A stretch of DNA of 64,000 bases from Janthinobacterium lividum (GCF_011601275.1 NZ_JAAOLY010000020.1:1-64000); one strand, 5' to 3'; positions 24,849 to 33,814 are shown, counted from the stretch's first letter. Translations and numbers: made by a program. Notes: generated by a model not told the origin, from the letters alone.

Positions 24849-25751
24849 TCAGGCCGATGGGGGATTGAGAATGTTCAGGAAGGCCCGCACGACGGGTGCG
24901 TCGTCCAGCGTGGTGTAGCTGATGTACAGATTCGCCGACGGCGGATTGGTCTTGATGGGTAGAAAGACGACGCCGGGCCAGCCGATGCGGCTTGTCGTTT
25001 CCGGCACCAGGGTCACGCCCAGGCCCGCGCCCACCATGGCCAGCAGGGTTTGCGGCTCGCTCGCTTCCTGGAAAATCACGGGTTCGAAACCGGCGTTGAT
25101 GCAGCATTGCACCAGGTAGCGGGGAAACGCGGATTTGTCGAGATTCAGGGTCAGCATCGGCTCTTCGGCGATGTCGATCAGTTCGATGGACGTGTTTTTC
25201 GCCAGCGGATGGTGTTCATTGACGGCCACGCAGACGTTTTCGCGGAAGCACAGTTCCTGACGTAGATTGTCGTGACGCAAGTCGTCGTCGTTGAGTTTGG
25301 GTTCGCGCCAGAAGCCCACGTCGATCTGCTTGGCGCGCAAGGCTTCGTATTGCACCGTGGGACCGAATTCATGGATGGTCCAGGTGACGCGGGGGAATTT
25401 GGTCTGGAATTCTTCCAGCAGGCTGGGGATAGGGCCCCACATGGCCGAGCCGACGATGCCCACGCGCAAGCGGCCCACTTCGCCGCGGTCGATCTGGCGG
25501 ATGGTGTCGATGGTCATGCGCATCTTGGCCAGCAGGTCGGCTGCTTCGTTCATCAGCGCTTTGCCCGCCACGGTCAGCTCGAAGGTGCGCGTGGTGCGCG
25601 CAAACAGGCGCACGCCCAGTTCGCTTTCCAGTTTCATGATCTGCTGGCTCAGGGGCGGCTGCGAGATATGCAGGCGCTCGGCGGCGCGGCTGAAGCTTTT
25701 CTCCTCAGCAACGGCAAGAAAATACTTTAACTGTTTCAGATCGATGGACAT
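24849..25751 (-). CDS. LysR-family regulator, candidate activator of nucleoside uptake genes
   Basis: The 300-residue LysR-type protein has an N-terminal HTH (residues ~1-60: LKQLKYFLAVAEEKSFSRAAERLHISQPPLSQQI) and a two-lobe effector domain. Start ATG 25751 is chosen because AAGGAAAG precedes it and the HTH begins at once; a longer frame adds 61 unrelated residues. It lies between psuG (upstream, 85 bases) and the nucleoside ABC operon, all on the minus strand. Promoter copy B, with a LysR-type T-N11-A dyad near -65, starts just behind its stop. The link to that dyad is inference. The effector is unknown; a nucleoside or base is likely. Confidence 0.88.
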   Translation of the reverse strand: MSIDLKQLKYFLAVAEEKSFSRAAERLHISQPPLSQQIMKLESELGVRLFARTTRTFELTVAGKALMNEAADLLAKMRMTIDTIRQIDRGEVGRLRVGIVGSAMWGPIPSLLEEFQTKFPRVTWTIHEFGPTVQYEALRAKQIDVGFWREPKLNDDDLRHDNLRQELCFRENVCVAVNEHHPLAKNTSIELIDIAEEPMLTLNLDKSAFPRYLVQCCINAGFEPVIFQEASEPQTLLAMVGAGLGVTLVPETTSRIGWPGVVFLPIKTNPPSANLYISYTTLDDAPVVRAFLNILNPPSA

Positions 25752-25836
25752 GCTTTCCTTGGCGTTGCGTGTTGCTAGGCTATGGAACGGCGCGCAGACC
25801 CGTGAAGGTACGCGCGCTTTCTTTACAGCAGTCCTA

Positions 25837-26766
25837 TTATCGTGCCACGACTGCCTGCATGGCAATGGCCAGCGCTGTGCCAACTTTGGCATTGTGCTTG
25901 ACGAGGGCGATATTCGTCGCCAGGCTGCGGCCATCCGTCAGTTGCTTGATGCGCGACAGCAGGAAAGGCGTGACCTGCTTGCCTTTCACGCCGCCTGCAT
26001 CCGCTTCCTGCAGCGCTTGCGCAGTGATGGCATCGATCTCTTCCTTCGGCATCGCTTGCGCGGCCGGCACGGGATTGCTGACGACCACGCCGCCTGTCAA
26101 GCCCAGCTGCCATTTGGTGCCGATGAAAGCGGCCTGTTCGGCAGCCGTATCGAGGCGGAAATCAGCCTTGAAGCCGCTTTCGCGCGTAAAGAAGGCGGGA
26201 AAACCTTCCTGGCCCACGCTGATGACGGGCACGCCATGCGTTTCCAGGTATTCCAGGGTGAGGCCGATGTCGAGGATGGATTTCACGCCCGCGCAGACGA
26301 CGGCGACTGAGGTTTGCGCCAGTTCCTGCAAGTCGGCGGAAATGTCGAAGCTCGTTTCCGCGCCGCGGTGCACGCCGCCGATGCCGCCCGTGACGAACAC
26401 GGCAATACCGGCCAGTTCCGCGCAGATCATGGTGGCGGCCACGGTGGTGGCGCCCAGCTTGCCTTGCGACAGGACGAACGGCAAGTCGCGGCGGCTGACC
26501 TTCATGGCGTCGGGCGAGGTGCCCAGCAGTTCCAGCTGCTCGGGCGACAGACCCACGCAGATTTTTCCATCGATGATGGCGATGGTGGCCGGTACGGCGC
26601 CGCCGTCACGGATGATCTGTTCCACTTCGCGCGCCATTTCCACGTTTTGCGGATACGGCATGCCGTGCGAAATGATGGTCGATTCCAGTGCCACGATGGC
26701 CTTGCCGGCGGCGCGCGCGGCTAGCACTTCTTGCGAGAACAAGAGGAAATTCTGTAATTGGGTCAT
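25837..26766 (-). CDS. psuG: Pseudouridine-5'-phosphate glycosidase
   Basis: PsuG splits pseudouridine 5'-phosphate into uracil and ribose 5-phosphate, breaking the C-C glycosidic bond. The 309-residue protein carries family strings [44 protein letters not shown] and [16 protein letters not shown]. Length matches E. coli YeiN. The matching kinase lies directly upstream (three bases between stop and start), so the pair forms a pseudouridine-use operon. Uracil made here can enter the reductive pyrimidine pathway encoded at 43309-53092. The nearby ABC transporter could supply pseudouridine. Confidence 0.95.
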   Translation of the reverse strand: MTQLQNFLLFSQEVLAARAAGKAIVALESTIISHGMPYPQNVEMAREVEQIIRDGGAVPATIAIIDGKICVGLSPEQLELLGTSPDAMKVSRRDLPFVLSQGKLGATTVAATMICAELAGIAVFVTGGIGGVHRGAETSFDISADLQELAQTSVAVVCAGVKSILDIGLTLEYLETHGVPVISVGQEGFPAFFTRESGFKADFRLDTAAEQAAFIGTKWQLGLTGGVVVSNPVPAAQAMPKEEIDAITAQALQEADAGGVKGKQVTPFLLSRIKQLTDGRSLATNIALVKHNAKVGTALAIAMQAVVAR

Positions 26767-26769
26767 GGT

Positions 26770-27927
26770 TCAGTCCTGTTGAAAGAGGGTAGGGGGAGGC
26801 GGCGCCAGGTCGGCGTCGTCGATATCGTCGAGCGCGCCGGCGGAAATCTGGGGGGAAACGGTGGCCGCCGATTCCAGGGTCATGGCGGCCAGCTTCAGGC
26901 CGCGCCGGCAGGCCAGTTTTAAATCGCTGCTGTCGTGGTACAGCGACCAGCAGACGGCGGCGGAAAAAGCGTCGCCGGCGCCCGTCACGTCGACGGCGTC
27001 CACTTCGCGCGCGGCCAGGTGGACGATAGGCGCATCAAGATTGTCACCCTCCGTGAAGTACACGCCTTCGCTACCGCAGGTGACGATCACCTGGCGCGCG
27101 CCCTGGCGTTGCACTTCGCGGCAGGCGGCGCGCAGGTCGGCTGCCGTGGGCAGGGCCCGCGCCACGCGCGTTTCCAGTTCGCCTCGGTTCAGTATCAGCA
27201 AATGCAAGCCCGTCAGGTCTTGCGGCAGGTGCGCCATCTTCGGCTGCGAGACGGCGACGATGACGAGCGGCGTCGCGTGGGCCGCGTCCTGGCGCGCATC
27301 GGCCAGCAGTGCCTGCACGCTGTCGTGGCCCAGGTTCAGGTCGCAGACGGTGAGGGCGGCGGCGGCGCGCTGCGGCTGGCGGCTGTGCAAAAAGGCCGGA
27401 GTCAACTGTTCGTACAGTTGCATGTTGGCCATCGCCAGCAGCATTTCGCCATGTTCGTCGAGCACGGCCGTGTAGGTGCCGCTGCTGGTGTTGCTCAGAT
27501 GCAGGCTGCCGCGCATATCGATGCCCGCGTCTTCCGCGTGCGTCTGCAGGGCGTGGCCGGCCGCATCGTCGCCCAGCGCCGTCAGCAGGGCCACGGGGAT
27601 CGACAGGCGGGCCAGGTTTTCCGCGATGTTGCGGCCCACGCCGCCAAATACTTCTTCCGAACGCACGGGATTCGAGGTGCCCATCTGCAAGGTGGCCAGG
27701 GTGCGCATCTTGCGGTCGAGGTTGGCTGCGCCTATGCACAGCACGGGGCGGCTGTCGGGCAGCACGTAGGCGCGTCCCAGCAGGCGGCGTTCGCGTATCA
27801 ATCCGGCGATGTGGCCGGCGACGGCCGAGCGCGACAAGCCCAGCTCGCTCGCCAGGTCTTGCTGCGAGATGAAGGGGTTGTTGCGGATCAGCGTGTACAG
27901 CTGGTCTTTTTTATTGGTGTCGGTCAC
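26770..27927 (-). CDS. PfkB-family (pseudo)nucleoside kinase with N-terminal HTH (YeiI/PsuK-like)
   Basis: The 385-residue protein (GTG start 27927) has a winged-helix HTH (about 5-55: KKDQLYTLIRNNPFISQQDLA, LGLSRSAVAGHIAGLI) followed by a ribokinase-like PfkB domain. That domain has GGVGRNIAENLARL and the late DVTGAGDAFSAAV catalytic/anion-hole motif. With psuG next to it, pseudouridine to pseudouridine 5'-phosphate is the likely reaction. E. coli YeiI has the same HTH-kinase build and starts at the equivalent place. In-frame ATGs at 27972 and 28092 exist; none of the starts has a good ribosome site, so the N-terminus is uncertain. The HTH suggests self-regulation. Confidence 0.82.
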   Translation of the reverse strand: MTDTNKKDQLYTLIRNNPFISQQDLASELGLSRSAVAGHIAGLIRERRLLGRAYVLPDSRPVLCIGAANLDRKMRTLATLQMGTSNPVRSEEVFGGVGRNIAENLARLSIPVALLTALGDDAAGHALQTHAEDAGIDMRGSLHLSNTSSGTYTAVLDEHGEMLLAMANMQLYEQLTPAFLHSRQPQRAAAALTVCDLNLGHDSVQALLADARQDAAHATPLVIVAVSQPKMAHLPQDLTGLHLLILNRGELETRVARALPTAADLRAACREVQRQGARQVIVTCGSEGVYFTEGDNLDAPIVHLAAREVDAVDVTGAGDAFSAAVCWSLYHDSSDLKLACRRGLKLAAMTLESAATVSPQISAGALDDIDDADLAPPPPTLFQQD

Positions 27928-27946
27928 TAGGTTTTCGCTGAGGTTT

Positions 27947-27978
27947 AAACATTTGTCTGGAACTGTAAACATTTGTCT
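27947..27978. promoter_or_regulatory. Direct repeat operator candidate at the kinase-regulator start
   Basis: AAACATTTGTCT occurs at 27947-27958 and 27967-27978, exactly 20 bases apart (two helical turns). A second direct repeat, GTGTCAAG, follows at 27984-28002. They lie just upstream of the GTG start of the HTH-kinase gene, where an autoregulator or repressor could bind. Confidence 0.45.
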
Positions 27979-28090
27979 TGTTAGTGTCAAGCTCGTGTCA
28001 AGTGCCTGCGAAAAACCTTCGTATGGAGCTTGTATGCATGCATTTTCCGGGGATAGCGGGCCTGGGCTTGCCTCGACTATAATATCGGCC

Positions 28091-28162
28091 ATTTATATTT
28101 GAATTGTATAAATGGGCAAGAAAAATGGTATTTGCCATACATATTCCGTTTGATGCATAGTG
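28091..28162 (+). promoter_or_regulatory. Nucleoside-regulon promoter module, copy C (punA-deo operon)
   Basis: The dyad is ATTTATAT (28091-28098), seven bases, GTATAAAT (28106-28113; one mismatch). An A-rich tract, -35 TTGCCA (28132-28137), an 18-base spacer and -10 CATAGT (28156-28161) follow. It aligns without gaps to copy B. It is 130 bases before the punA ATG and lies in the region divergent from the kinase/psuG operon. Confidence 0.72.
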
Positions 28163-28292
28163 GCGGCAAATAGAGACAATACGCATTTCGATATACCTGT
28201 AACACCATACATACCCGATACCTGGGCCGCAGTTCTTCGCCGGACACGGCCGCGCAGGCAGCAACCAATCATCAATCAATCAGAGGATAACC

Positions 28293-29132
28293 ATGTCGAA
28301 CAACACCCCTTTCCACGCCGCCGAAATCATCCGTGCCCGCGCTCCTGAAAATTTCAAGCCGCGCGTGGCGATGATCCTCGGCTCCGGCCTGGGTGTGTTG
28401 GCCGAGCAGATGACGGACGCCGTCAGCATCAGCTTTGACGAATTGCCGGGCTTCCCGATCAGCACCGTGCATGGCCATGCGGGCGAACTGGTGATCGGCA
28501 CCCTGTCGGGCGTCGCCGTCGTTTGCATGAAGGGCCGTGGCCACTTCTACGAAGGTTATGGCATGGGCGTGATGACGAGCGCCATCCGCACCTTGAAACT
28601 GCTGGGCTGCGAAATGCTGTTCGTCACCAACGCAGCCGGTTCCCTGCGCCCTGAAGTGGACGCCGGCAGCCTGGTGGCCATCAGCGACCATATCAACCTG
28701 CTGCCAGGCACGCCGATGGTCGGCCCGAACGACGACCGCTTCGGCCCGCGCTTCTTCAGCATGGCCAACGCCTATGATGCGGACCTGCGCAATCTGGTCA
28801 AGGACACGGCAGCTTCGAACGGCATCACGCTGCACGAAGGCGTGTTCGTCGCCTACCCTGGCCCGAACTTCGAGACGGCCGCCGAAATCCGCATGATGGC
28901 CCGCCTGGGCGCCGACACGGTCGGCATGTCCGTGGTGCCGGAAGTGGTGTCGGCCCGTCATTGCGACCTGAAAGTGGTGGGCGTATCCGTCATCACCAAC
29001 CTGGCCGAAGGCATGTCGCCATTCGCCTTGTCGCACGAACAAACCCTGAAATACGCGGCCATCGGCGCGAAAGACCTGGTCAAGCTGATCCTGGCTTTCC
29101 TGGCCACCGTCGCCACCAAACCGCAAGCCTAA
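28293..29132 (+). CDS. punA: Purine-nucleoside phosphorylase
   Basis: The enzyme cleaves inosine, guanosine and their deoxy forms with phosphate, giving the base and (deoxy)ribose 1-phosphate. The 279-residue protein is of the trimeric PNP class: LGSGLGVLAE (phosphate loop), MKGRGHFYEGY, VTNAAGSLRPE, and MSVVPEVVSARH near the base pocket. It heads a plus-strand operon with deoB, deoC, deoA and cdd, behind promoter copy C. Bases feed guaD/xdh; sugar phosphates go to DeoB. A hairpin lies in the 120-base gap before deoB. Confidence 0.94.
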   Translation: MSNNTPFHAAEIIRARAPENFKPRVAMILGSGLGVLAEQMTDAVSISFDELPGFPISTVHGHAGELVIGTLSGVAVVCMKGRGHFYEGYGMGVMTSAIRTLKLLGCEMLFVTNAAGSLRPEVDAGSLVAISDHINLLPGTPMVGPNDDRFGPRFFSMANAYDADLRNLVKDTAASNGITLHEGVFVAYPGPNFETAAEIRMMARLGADTVGMSVVPEVVSARHCDLKVVGVSVITNLAEGMSPFALSHEQTLKYAAIGAKDLVKLILAFLATVATKPQA

Positions 29133-29185
29133 GCACTTTTCTTGACGCAGTAGCGGCGCGCCACTTAGCGGCGCTGCCGCGCGGC

Positions 29186-29205
29186 AGGCCGGGAAAATCC
29201 GGCCT
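29186..29205 (+). other. Hairpin between punA and deoB
   Basis: AGGCCGG pairs perfectly with CCGGCCT around a six-base loop, without a T run. It is probably an mRNA-stability or REP-type hairpin rather than a full terminator, since deoB is co-directional. Confidence 0.45.
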
Positions 29206-29252
29206 ACACTGTTTGCATCATCTTCGCATCACTCCATAAAGCGAGCCTTATC

Positions 29253-30446
29253 ATGTCACGCGCATTTATCCTCCTGCTTGATTCCTTCGGCCTTGGCGCG
29301 ACGCCAGACGCCGCCAAGTATGGCGACGCAGGTGCCAATACCTTTGGCCACATTGCCAGCACTGTCGCCAAAAGCGGCAAGACCTTGAAACTCCCGAACA
29401 TGGAACGCCTGGGCCTGGGCGCCGCGGCGCACCTGGCCAGCGGCGAATGGGCCACGGGCTTCGACCAGCGCGACGGTTTCACCGGTGCCTACGGCGCGGC
29501 GCGCGAGCGCTCCACCGGCAAGGACACGCAGAGCGGCCACTGGGAAATCGCCGGCGTGCCCGTCGAATTCGACTGGGGATATTTTCCCCGCACCACGCCA
29601 TCGTTCCCGGCCGACCTGACCGACAAGCTCAAGGCCATGTCGGGCGTGCCGGGTTTCCTTGGCGACTGCCATGCCTCGGGCACGGACATCATCAACAAGC
29701 ATGGCGACGAGCACGTCGCCACCGGCAAGCTGATTATCTATACGTCGGGCGACTCGGTGATGCAGATCGCCGCGCACGAAGAATCGTTCGGCCTCGAACG
29801 CCTGTACGAAGTGTGCGAGATGGCCTTCAAGCTGGTCGAGCCGTACAATATCGGCCGCGTCATCGCCCGCCCGTTCACGGGCAGCAATGGCAACTACACG
29901 CGCACGTCCAACCGCCACGATTACGCCGTCGCGCCACCCGCGCCGACCCTGCTCGACCACGTCAAGAATGCGGGCGGCGAAGTCGTCGGCCTGGGCAAGA
30001 TCAGCGACATTTTCGCCACCCAGGGCATCTCGCGCGTCGTCAAGGGCGTCGACAACATGGCGCTGTTCGAAGCGCTGTTGAAGACGGCCGATGAAGTGCA
30101 GGACAAGTCGCTCACCTTCGTGAACTTCGTCGATTTCGACCAGGCCTTCGGCCACCGCCGCAACGTTGAAGGCTATGCCGACGCGCTGCGCGAAATGGAT
30201 GCGCGCCTGCCGGAATTCATGGCCAAGCTCAAGGAGGGCGACCTGGTCGTGATCACCGCCGACCATGGCTGCGACCCCACCTGGCACGGCTCCGACCACA
30301 CCCGCGAACACATACCGATGATCTTCTTCGGCCCCGGCGTCGCTCCGCGCGCGCTGGGCATTTCCGAGACCTTCTCCGATATTGGCCAAACCCTCGCCAC
30401 GCACCTTGGCGTACCACCACTTGCTAATGGAACCAGCTTGTTATGA
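29253..30446 (+). CDS. deoB: Phosphopentomutase
   Basis: DeoB interconverts (deoxy)ribose 1-phosphate and 5-phosphate using two manganese ions and a phosphothreonine. The 397-residue protein shows the alkaline-phosphatase-fold metal motif LLLDSFGLGATPDA at its start and STGKDTQSGHWE with the phospho-acceptor threonine. ITADHGCDPTWHGSDHTREH carries further metal ligands. It takes sugar 1-phosphates from PunA and DeoA and passes deoxyribose 5-phosphate to DeoC. Its stop overlaps the deoC start by four bases (ATGA), so they are translationally coupled. Confidence 0.96.
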   Translation: MSRAFILLLDSFGLGATPDAAKYGDAGANTFGHIASTVAKSGKTLKLPNMERLGLGAAAHLASGEWATGFDQRDGFTGAYGAARERSTGKDTQSGHWEIAGVPVEFDWGYFPRTTPSFPADLTDKLKAMSGVPGFLGDCHASGTDIINKHGDEHVATGKLIIYTSGDSVMQIAAHEESFGLERLYEVCEMAFKLVEPYNIGRVIARPFTGSNGNYTRTSNRHDYAVAPPAPTLLDHVKNAGGEVVGLGKISDIFATQGISRVVKGVDNMALFEALLKTADEVQDKSLTFVNFVDFDQAFGHRRNVEGYADALREMDARLPEFMAKLKEGDLVVITADHGCDPTWHGSDHTREHIPMIFFGPGVAPRALGISETFSDIGQTLATHLGVPPLANGTSLL

Positions 30447-31402
30447 CACTCATGCACCCCGAATTCAAGCGTAACGAGGCCGTTGGCCTCGACCTGGGCT
30501 GGATCAACCAGATCCGCGTCAACCGCGCCGCGACAGACCGCCGCGCGGCCAGCCTGGCGAACCGCCGCACCGTGAAAAAGGAATACCAGGCCGCCTGGCT
30601 GGTGAAAGCCATCCAGATGATCGACTTGACCACCCTGGGCGGCGACGATACGCCGGGCAGAGTCGAACGCCTGTGCATGAAGGCCATGCGCCCGCTGCGC
30701 GCCGACCTGATGGACGCCCTGAGCCTGAAGGACCTGAGCACCGGCGCCGTGTGCGTGTACCACGAGATGATCCAGCCGGCCGTGAAAGTCATCCAGGGCC
30801 GTTTGCCCATCGCCGCCGTGTCGACGGGTTTCCCGGCCGGCCTGACGAGCATGGAAACGAAGCTGCGCGAGATCGAACTGTCGGTCGCCGCAGGTGCTTC
30901 CGAGATCGATATCGTCATCACGCGCCAGCACGTTTTGAACGGCAACTGGCAAGTGCTGTACGACGAAATGCTCGCTTACCGCAAGGCTTGCGGCGACGCG
31001 CACGTGAAGGCGATTCTTGCCACGGGCGACTTGCTGACCATGGAAAACGTGGCCAAGGCGTCGTGGGTCTGCATGATGGCCGGCGCCGATTTCATCAAGA
31101 CCTCCACCGGTAAAGAGGGCGTGAACGCCACCATTCCCGTGGCCCTGACGATGGTGCGCACGATCCGCGAATACCACGAGCAGACGGGCTTCCAGGTGGG
31201 CTTCAAGCCGGCCGGCGGCGTCAGCTCGGCCAAGAGCGCGCTGCAATACCTGACCCTGATGAAGGAAGAACTGGGCAACGAATGGCTGCAGCCGCACCTG
31301 TTCCGCATCGGCGCTTCCAGCCTGCTGACCGACATCGAGCGCCAGCTCGAGCACTACGTCACCGGCAGCTACTCGGCCAATCATCGTCACGCACAACCTT
31401 AA
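30443..31402 (+). CDS. deoC: Deoxyribose-phosphate aldolase
   Basis: DeoC splits 2-deoxyribose 5-phosphate into glyceraldehyde 3-phosphate and acetaldehyde by Schiff-base chemistry. The 319-residue protein is the longer DERA form, with about 60 extra N-terminal residues compared with E. coli. The catalytic lysine is in ADFIKTSTGKEG and the second active-site lysine in GFKPAGGVSS. It is coupled to deoB. The next gene is an aldehyde dehydrogenase 12 bases on, which fits removal of the acetaldehyde. Confidence 0.95.
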   Translation: MTLMHPEFKRNEAVGLDLGWINQIRVNRAATDRRAASLANRRTVKKEYQAAWLVKAIQMIDLTTLGGDDTPGRVERLCMKAMRPLRADLMDALSLKDLSTGAVCVYHEMIQPAVKVIQGRLPIAAVSTGFPAGLTSMETKLREIELSVAAGASEIDIVITRQHVLNGNWQVLYDEMLAYRKACGDAHVKAILATGDLLTMENVAKASWVCMMAGADFIKTSTGKEGVNATIPVALTMVRTIREYHEQTGFQVGFKPAGGVSSAKSALQYLTLMKEELGNEWLQPHLFRIGASSLLTDIERQLEHYVTGSYSANHRHAQP

Positions 31403-31414
31403 AGAACAATCGTC

Positions 31415-33796
31415 ATGCCAACAATTAACGAGATTCTCAATACTATGGACTACGGCCCTGCTCCCGAAAGTCAAAAAGAAGCGCAGGCGTGGCTCGATGG
31501 CCACCAGCGCACATTCGGTTTGTTCATCGATAATGCCTGGAGCGCGCCGGCGGAACTGTTCGCCTCGACCAATCCTGCCGACGGCACGCAATTGGCCGAG
31601 CTGACGCAAGCGACCGACGCCGACGTGGAACGCGCCGTCGAAGCGGCGCGCCGCGCGCTGCCCGTATGGCAGGGCATGGGCGGCCATGGCCGCGCGAAAG
31701 TCATGTACGCGCTGGCCCGTCTGCTGCAAAAGCACTCGCGCCTGTTCGCCGTGCTGGAAACCCTGGACAACGGCAAGACCATCCGCGAAACGCGCGATAT
31801 CGACCTGCCGCTGGCCGCGCGCCATTTCTACCATCACGCCGGCTGGGCGCAGCTGCAGTCGGAAGAATTCGCCGACTACCGCGCCGTAGGCGTGGTGGGC
31901 CAGATCGTGCCCTGGAATTTCCCCCTGCTGATGCTGTCGTGGAAAATCGCCCCGGCCCTGGCCGCCGGTAACACGGTGGTCTTCAAGCCGGCCGAATTCA
32001 CGTCGTTGACGGCCATGTTGTTCGCCGAACTGTGCCTGCAGGCGGGCGTGCCGGCCGGCGTGGTCAATATCGTCACCGGCGACGGCAAGGTCGGCTCGGC
32101 CATCGTCAACCACCCCGGCGTCGACAAGATCGCCTTTACGGGTTCGACCGAAGTGGGCCGCTTGATCCGCGAAGCGACGGCCGGCAGCGGCAAGAAGCTC
32201 TCCTTGGAGCTGGGCGGCAAGTCGCCATTCATCGTCTTCGAAGACGCGGACCTCGATGGCGCCGTGGAAGGCCTGGTCGATTCGATCTGGTTCAACCAGG
32301 GGCAAGTGTGCTGCGCCGGCTCGCGCCTGCTGGTGCAGGAATCGATCCAGGAGCGCTTCCTGAACAAGGTGCGCGCACGCATGGAAAACCTGCGTCTCGG
32401 TTCGCCTCTGGACAAATCGATGGACGTGGGCGCGCTGGTCGATCCGGTGCAGCGCCAGCGCATCGCCGCGCTGGTCGATTCGGCCCGTGCCGAAGGCTGC
32501 GACGTGTGGCAGCCGGCGTGCGAACTGCCGCTTGATGGCTCCTGGTTCCCGCCGACCCTGATCACGGGCGCGTCGACTTCGGCTGCCGTGGCACAGGCTG
32601 AAATCTTTGGCCCCGTGCTGGTGGCCATGAGCTTCCGCACGCCGCCCGAAGCGGTGCAGCTGGCGAACAACACGGTGTACGGCCTGGCCGCCAGCGTGTG
32701 GACAGAGTCGATCAGCCTGGCCCTCGATATCGCTCCCGCCATCAAGGCTGGCGTGGTATGGATCAACAGCGCCAACCAGTTCGATGCGGCGTGCGGCTTC
32801 GGCGGCTACCGCGAATCGGGCTTCGGCCGTGAAGGCGGCCGCGAAGGCATGCTGGAATACATGACGGCCCTGGCCGAAGATGCGCGTCCGGCCCTGCCGG
32901 TGGTGGAAGCGAAAGCCAAGGCCAATGTGAAGCCGGCGCCAGCCGATCCGTTCGCCATCGACCGCACGGCCAAGATGTACATCGGCGGCAAGCAGGCGCG
33001 CCCTGACAGCGCCTACAGCGCGCCCGTGTTCGGCGCGAACGGCGCCCTGCTGGCCGAAGTGGGCGTGGGCAGCCGCAAGGACATCCGCAACGCCGTCGAA
33101 GCGGCCCATAAAGCGTCCGGTTGGACCAGCGCCACGGCGCACAACCGCGCGCAAGTGCTGTACTACATCGCCGAAAATCTGGCAGCGCGCGCCGACGAAT
33201 TCGCCGCCCGCATCGCCGCCATGACGGGCAGTAAAAACCCCGAGAAGGAAGTGCAGGCATCGATCGAACGCCTGTTCTACTACGCCGCCTGGGCCGACAA
33301 ATACGACGGCCTGGCGCACCAGCCGCCAACCAAGGGCATCACCGTGGCGCTGAACGAAGCGGTCGGCGTGATCGGCATCGTCTGCCCGAATGAAGCGCCA
33401 TTGCTCGGCTTCATTTCGCTCGTGGCGCCGGCCATCGCACTGGGCAACCGCGTGGTGGTGGTGCCTTCGGAAGCGCATCCGCTTTCCGCGCTGGATCTGT
33501 ACCAGGTGTTCGATACGTCCGACTTGCCGGGCGGCGTCGTCAACATTATCAGCGGCAACGCCGATGAACTGGCCCGTACCCTGGCCACGCACGCCGACAT
33601 CGACGCCGTCTGGCGCCATGACGGCTCCGCCGACGGTTGCGCGGAAGTCGAGCGCCTGTCGGCCGGCACCCTGAAGCGCACCTGGGTCGGCGGCGCGAAG
33701 GGCCGCGACTGGTACAGCGCCGCGCAAAGCGGTGGCCGTGCCGTGCTGGCGCATGCATCGCAAGTGAAAAACGTGTGGATTCCTTACGGCGTTTAA
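31415..33796 (+). CDS. Double-domain aldehyde dehydrogenase (ALDH16-like)
   Basis: The 793-residue protein holds two aldehyde-dehydrogenase domains. Domain 1 (about 25-495) is complete: PWNFPLLML, GSTEVGRLI, LELGGKSPF (general-base Glu) and GQVCCAGSR with catalytic Cys299. Domain 2 (about 520-793) starts KMYIGGKQARPDSAY and keeps the coenzyme-binding part (CPNEAPLLGF), but no catalytic cysteine motif is present. This build matches the ALDH16 family. Placement 12 bases behind deoC suggests oxidation of acetaldehyde released by DERA, or of a deoxyribose-derived aldehyde; this is inference. Confidence 0.88.
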   Translation: MPTINEILNTMDYGPAPESQKEAQAWLDGHQRTFGLFIDNAWSAPAELFASTNPADGTQLAELTQATDADVERAVEAARRALPVWQGMGGHGRAKVMYALARLLQKHSRLFAVLETLDNGKTIRETRDIDLPLAARHFYHHAGWAQLQSEEFADYRAVGVVGQIVPWNFPLLMLSWKIAPALAAGNTVVFKPAEFTSLTAMLFAELCLQAGVPAGVVNIVTGDGKVGSAIVNHPGVDKIAFTGSTEVGRLIREATAGSGKKLSLELGGKSPFIVFEDADLDGAVEGLVDSIWFNQGQVCCAGSRLLVQESIQERFLNKVRARMENLRLGSPLDKSMDVGALVDPVQRQRIAALVDSARAEGCDVWQPACELPLDGSWFPPTLITGASTSAAVAQAEIFGPVLVAMSFRTPPEAVQLANNTVYGLAASVWTESISLALDIAPAIKAGVVWINSANQFDAACGFGGYRESGFGREGGREGMLEYMTALAEDARPALPVVEAKAKANVKPAPADPFAIDRTAKMYIGGKQARPDSAYSAPVFGANGALLAEVGVGSRKDIRNAVEAAHKASGWTSATAHNRAQVLYYIAENLAARADEFAARIAAMTGSKNPEKEVQASIERLFYYAAWADKYDGLAHQPPTKGITVALNEAVGVIGIVCPNEAPLLGFISLVAPAIALGNRVVVVPSEAHPLSALDLYQVFDTSDLPGGVVNIISGNADELARTLATHADIDAVWRHDGSADGCAEVERLSAGTLKRTWVGGAKGRDWYSAAQSGGRAVLAHASQVKNVWIPYGV

Positions 33797-33814
33797 GGTT
33801 GTAGAGCAGGATAG

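Noticed and set aside
9810-28162. The three-copy module as a transposable or REP-type repeat
   Set aside because: All copies share orientation toward a nucleoside gene, conservation ends at a -10-like box, and the one indel is in the promoter spacer; a mobile repeat would not be expected to show this.
29186-29205. A full terminator between punA and deoB
   Set aside because: The hairpin lacks a T run and deoB is co-directional and functionally linked.
30173-33763. A very long open frame on the minus strand opposite deoC and the aldehyde dehydrogenase gene
   Set aside because: It mirrors the codon pattern of the real plus-strand genes, has no family features, and GC-rich coding DNA commonly leaves the antisense frame open.
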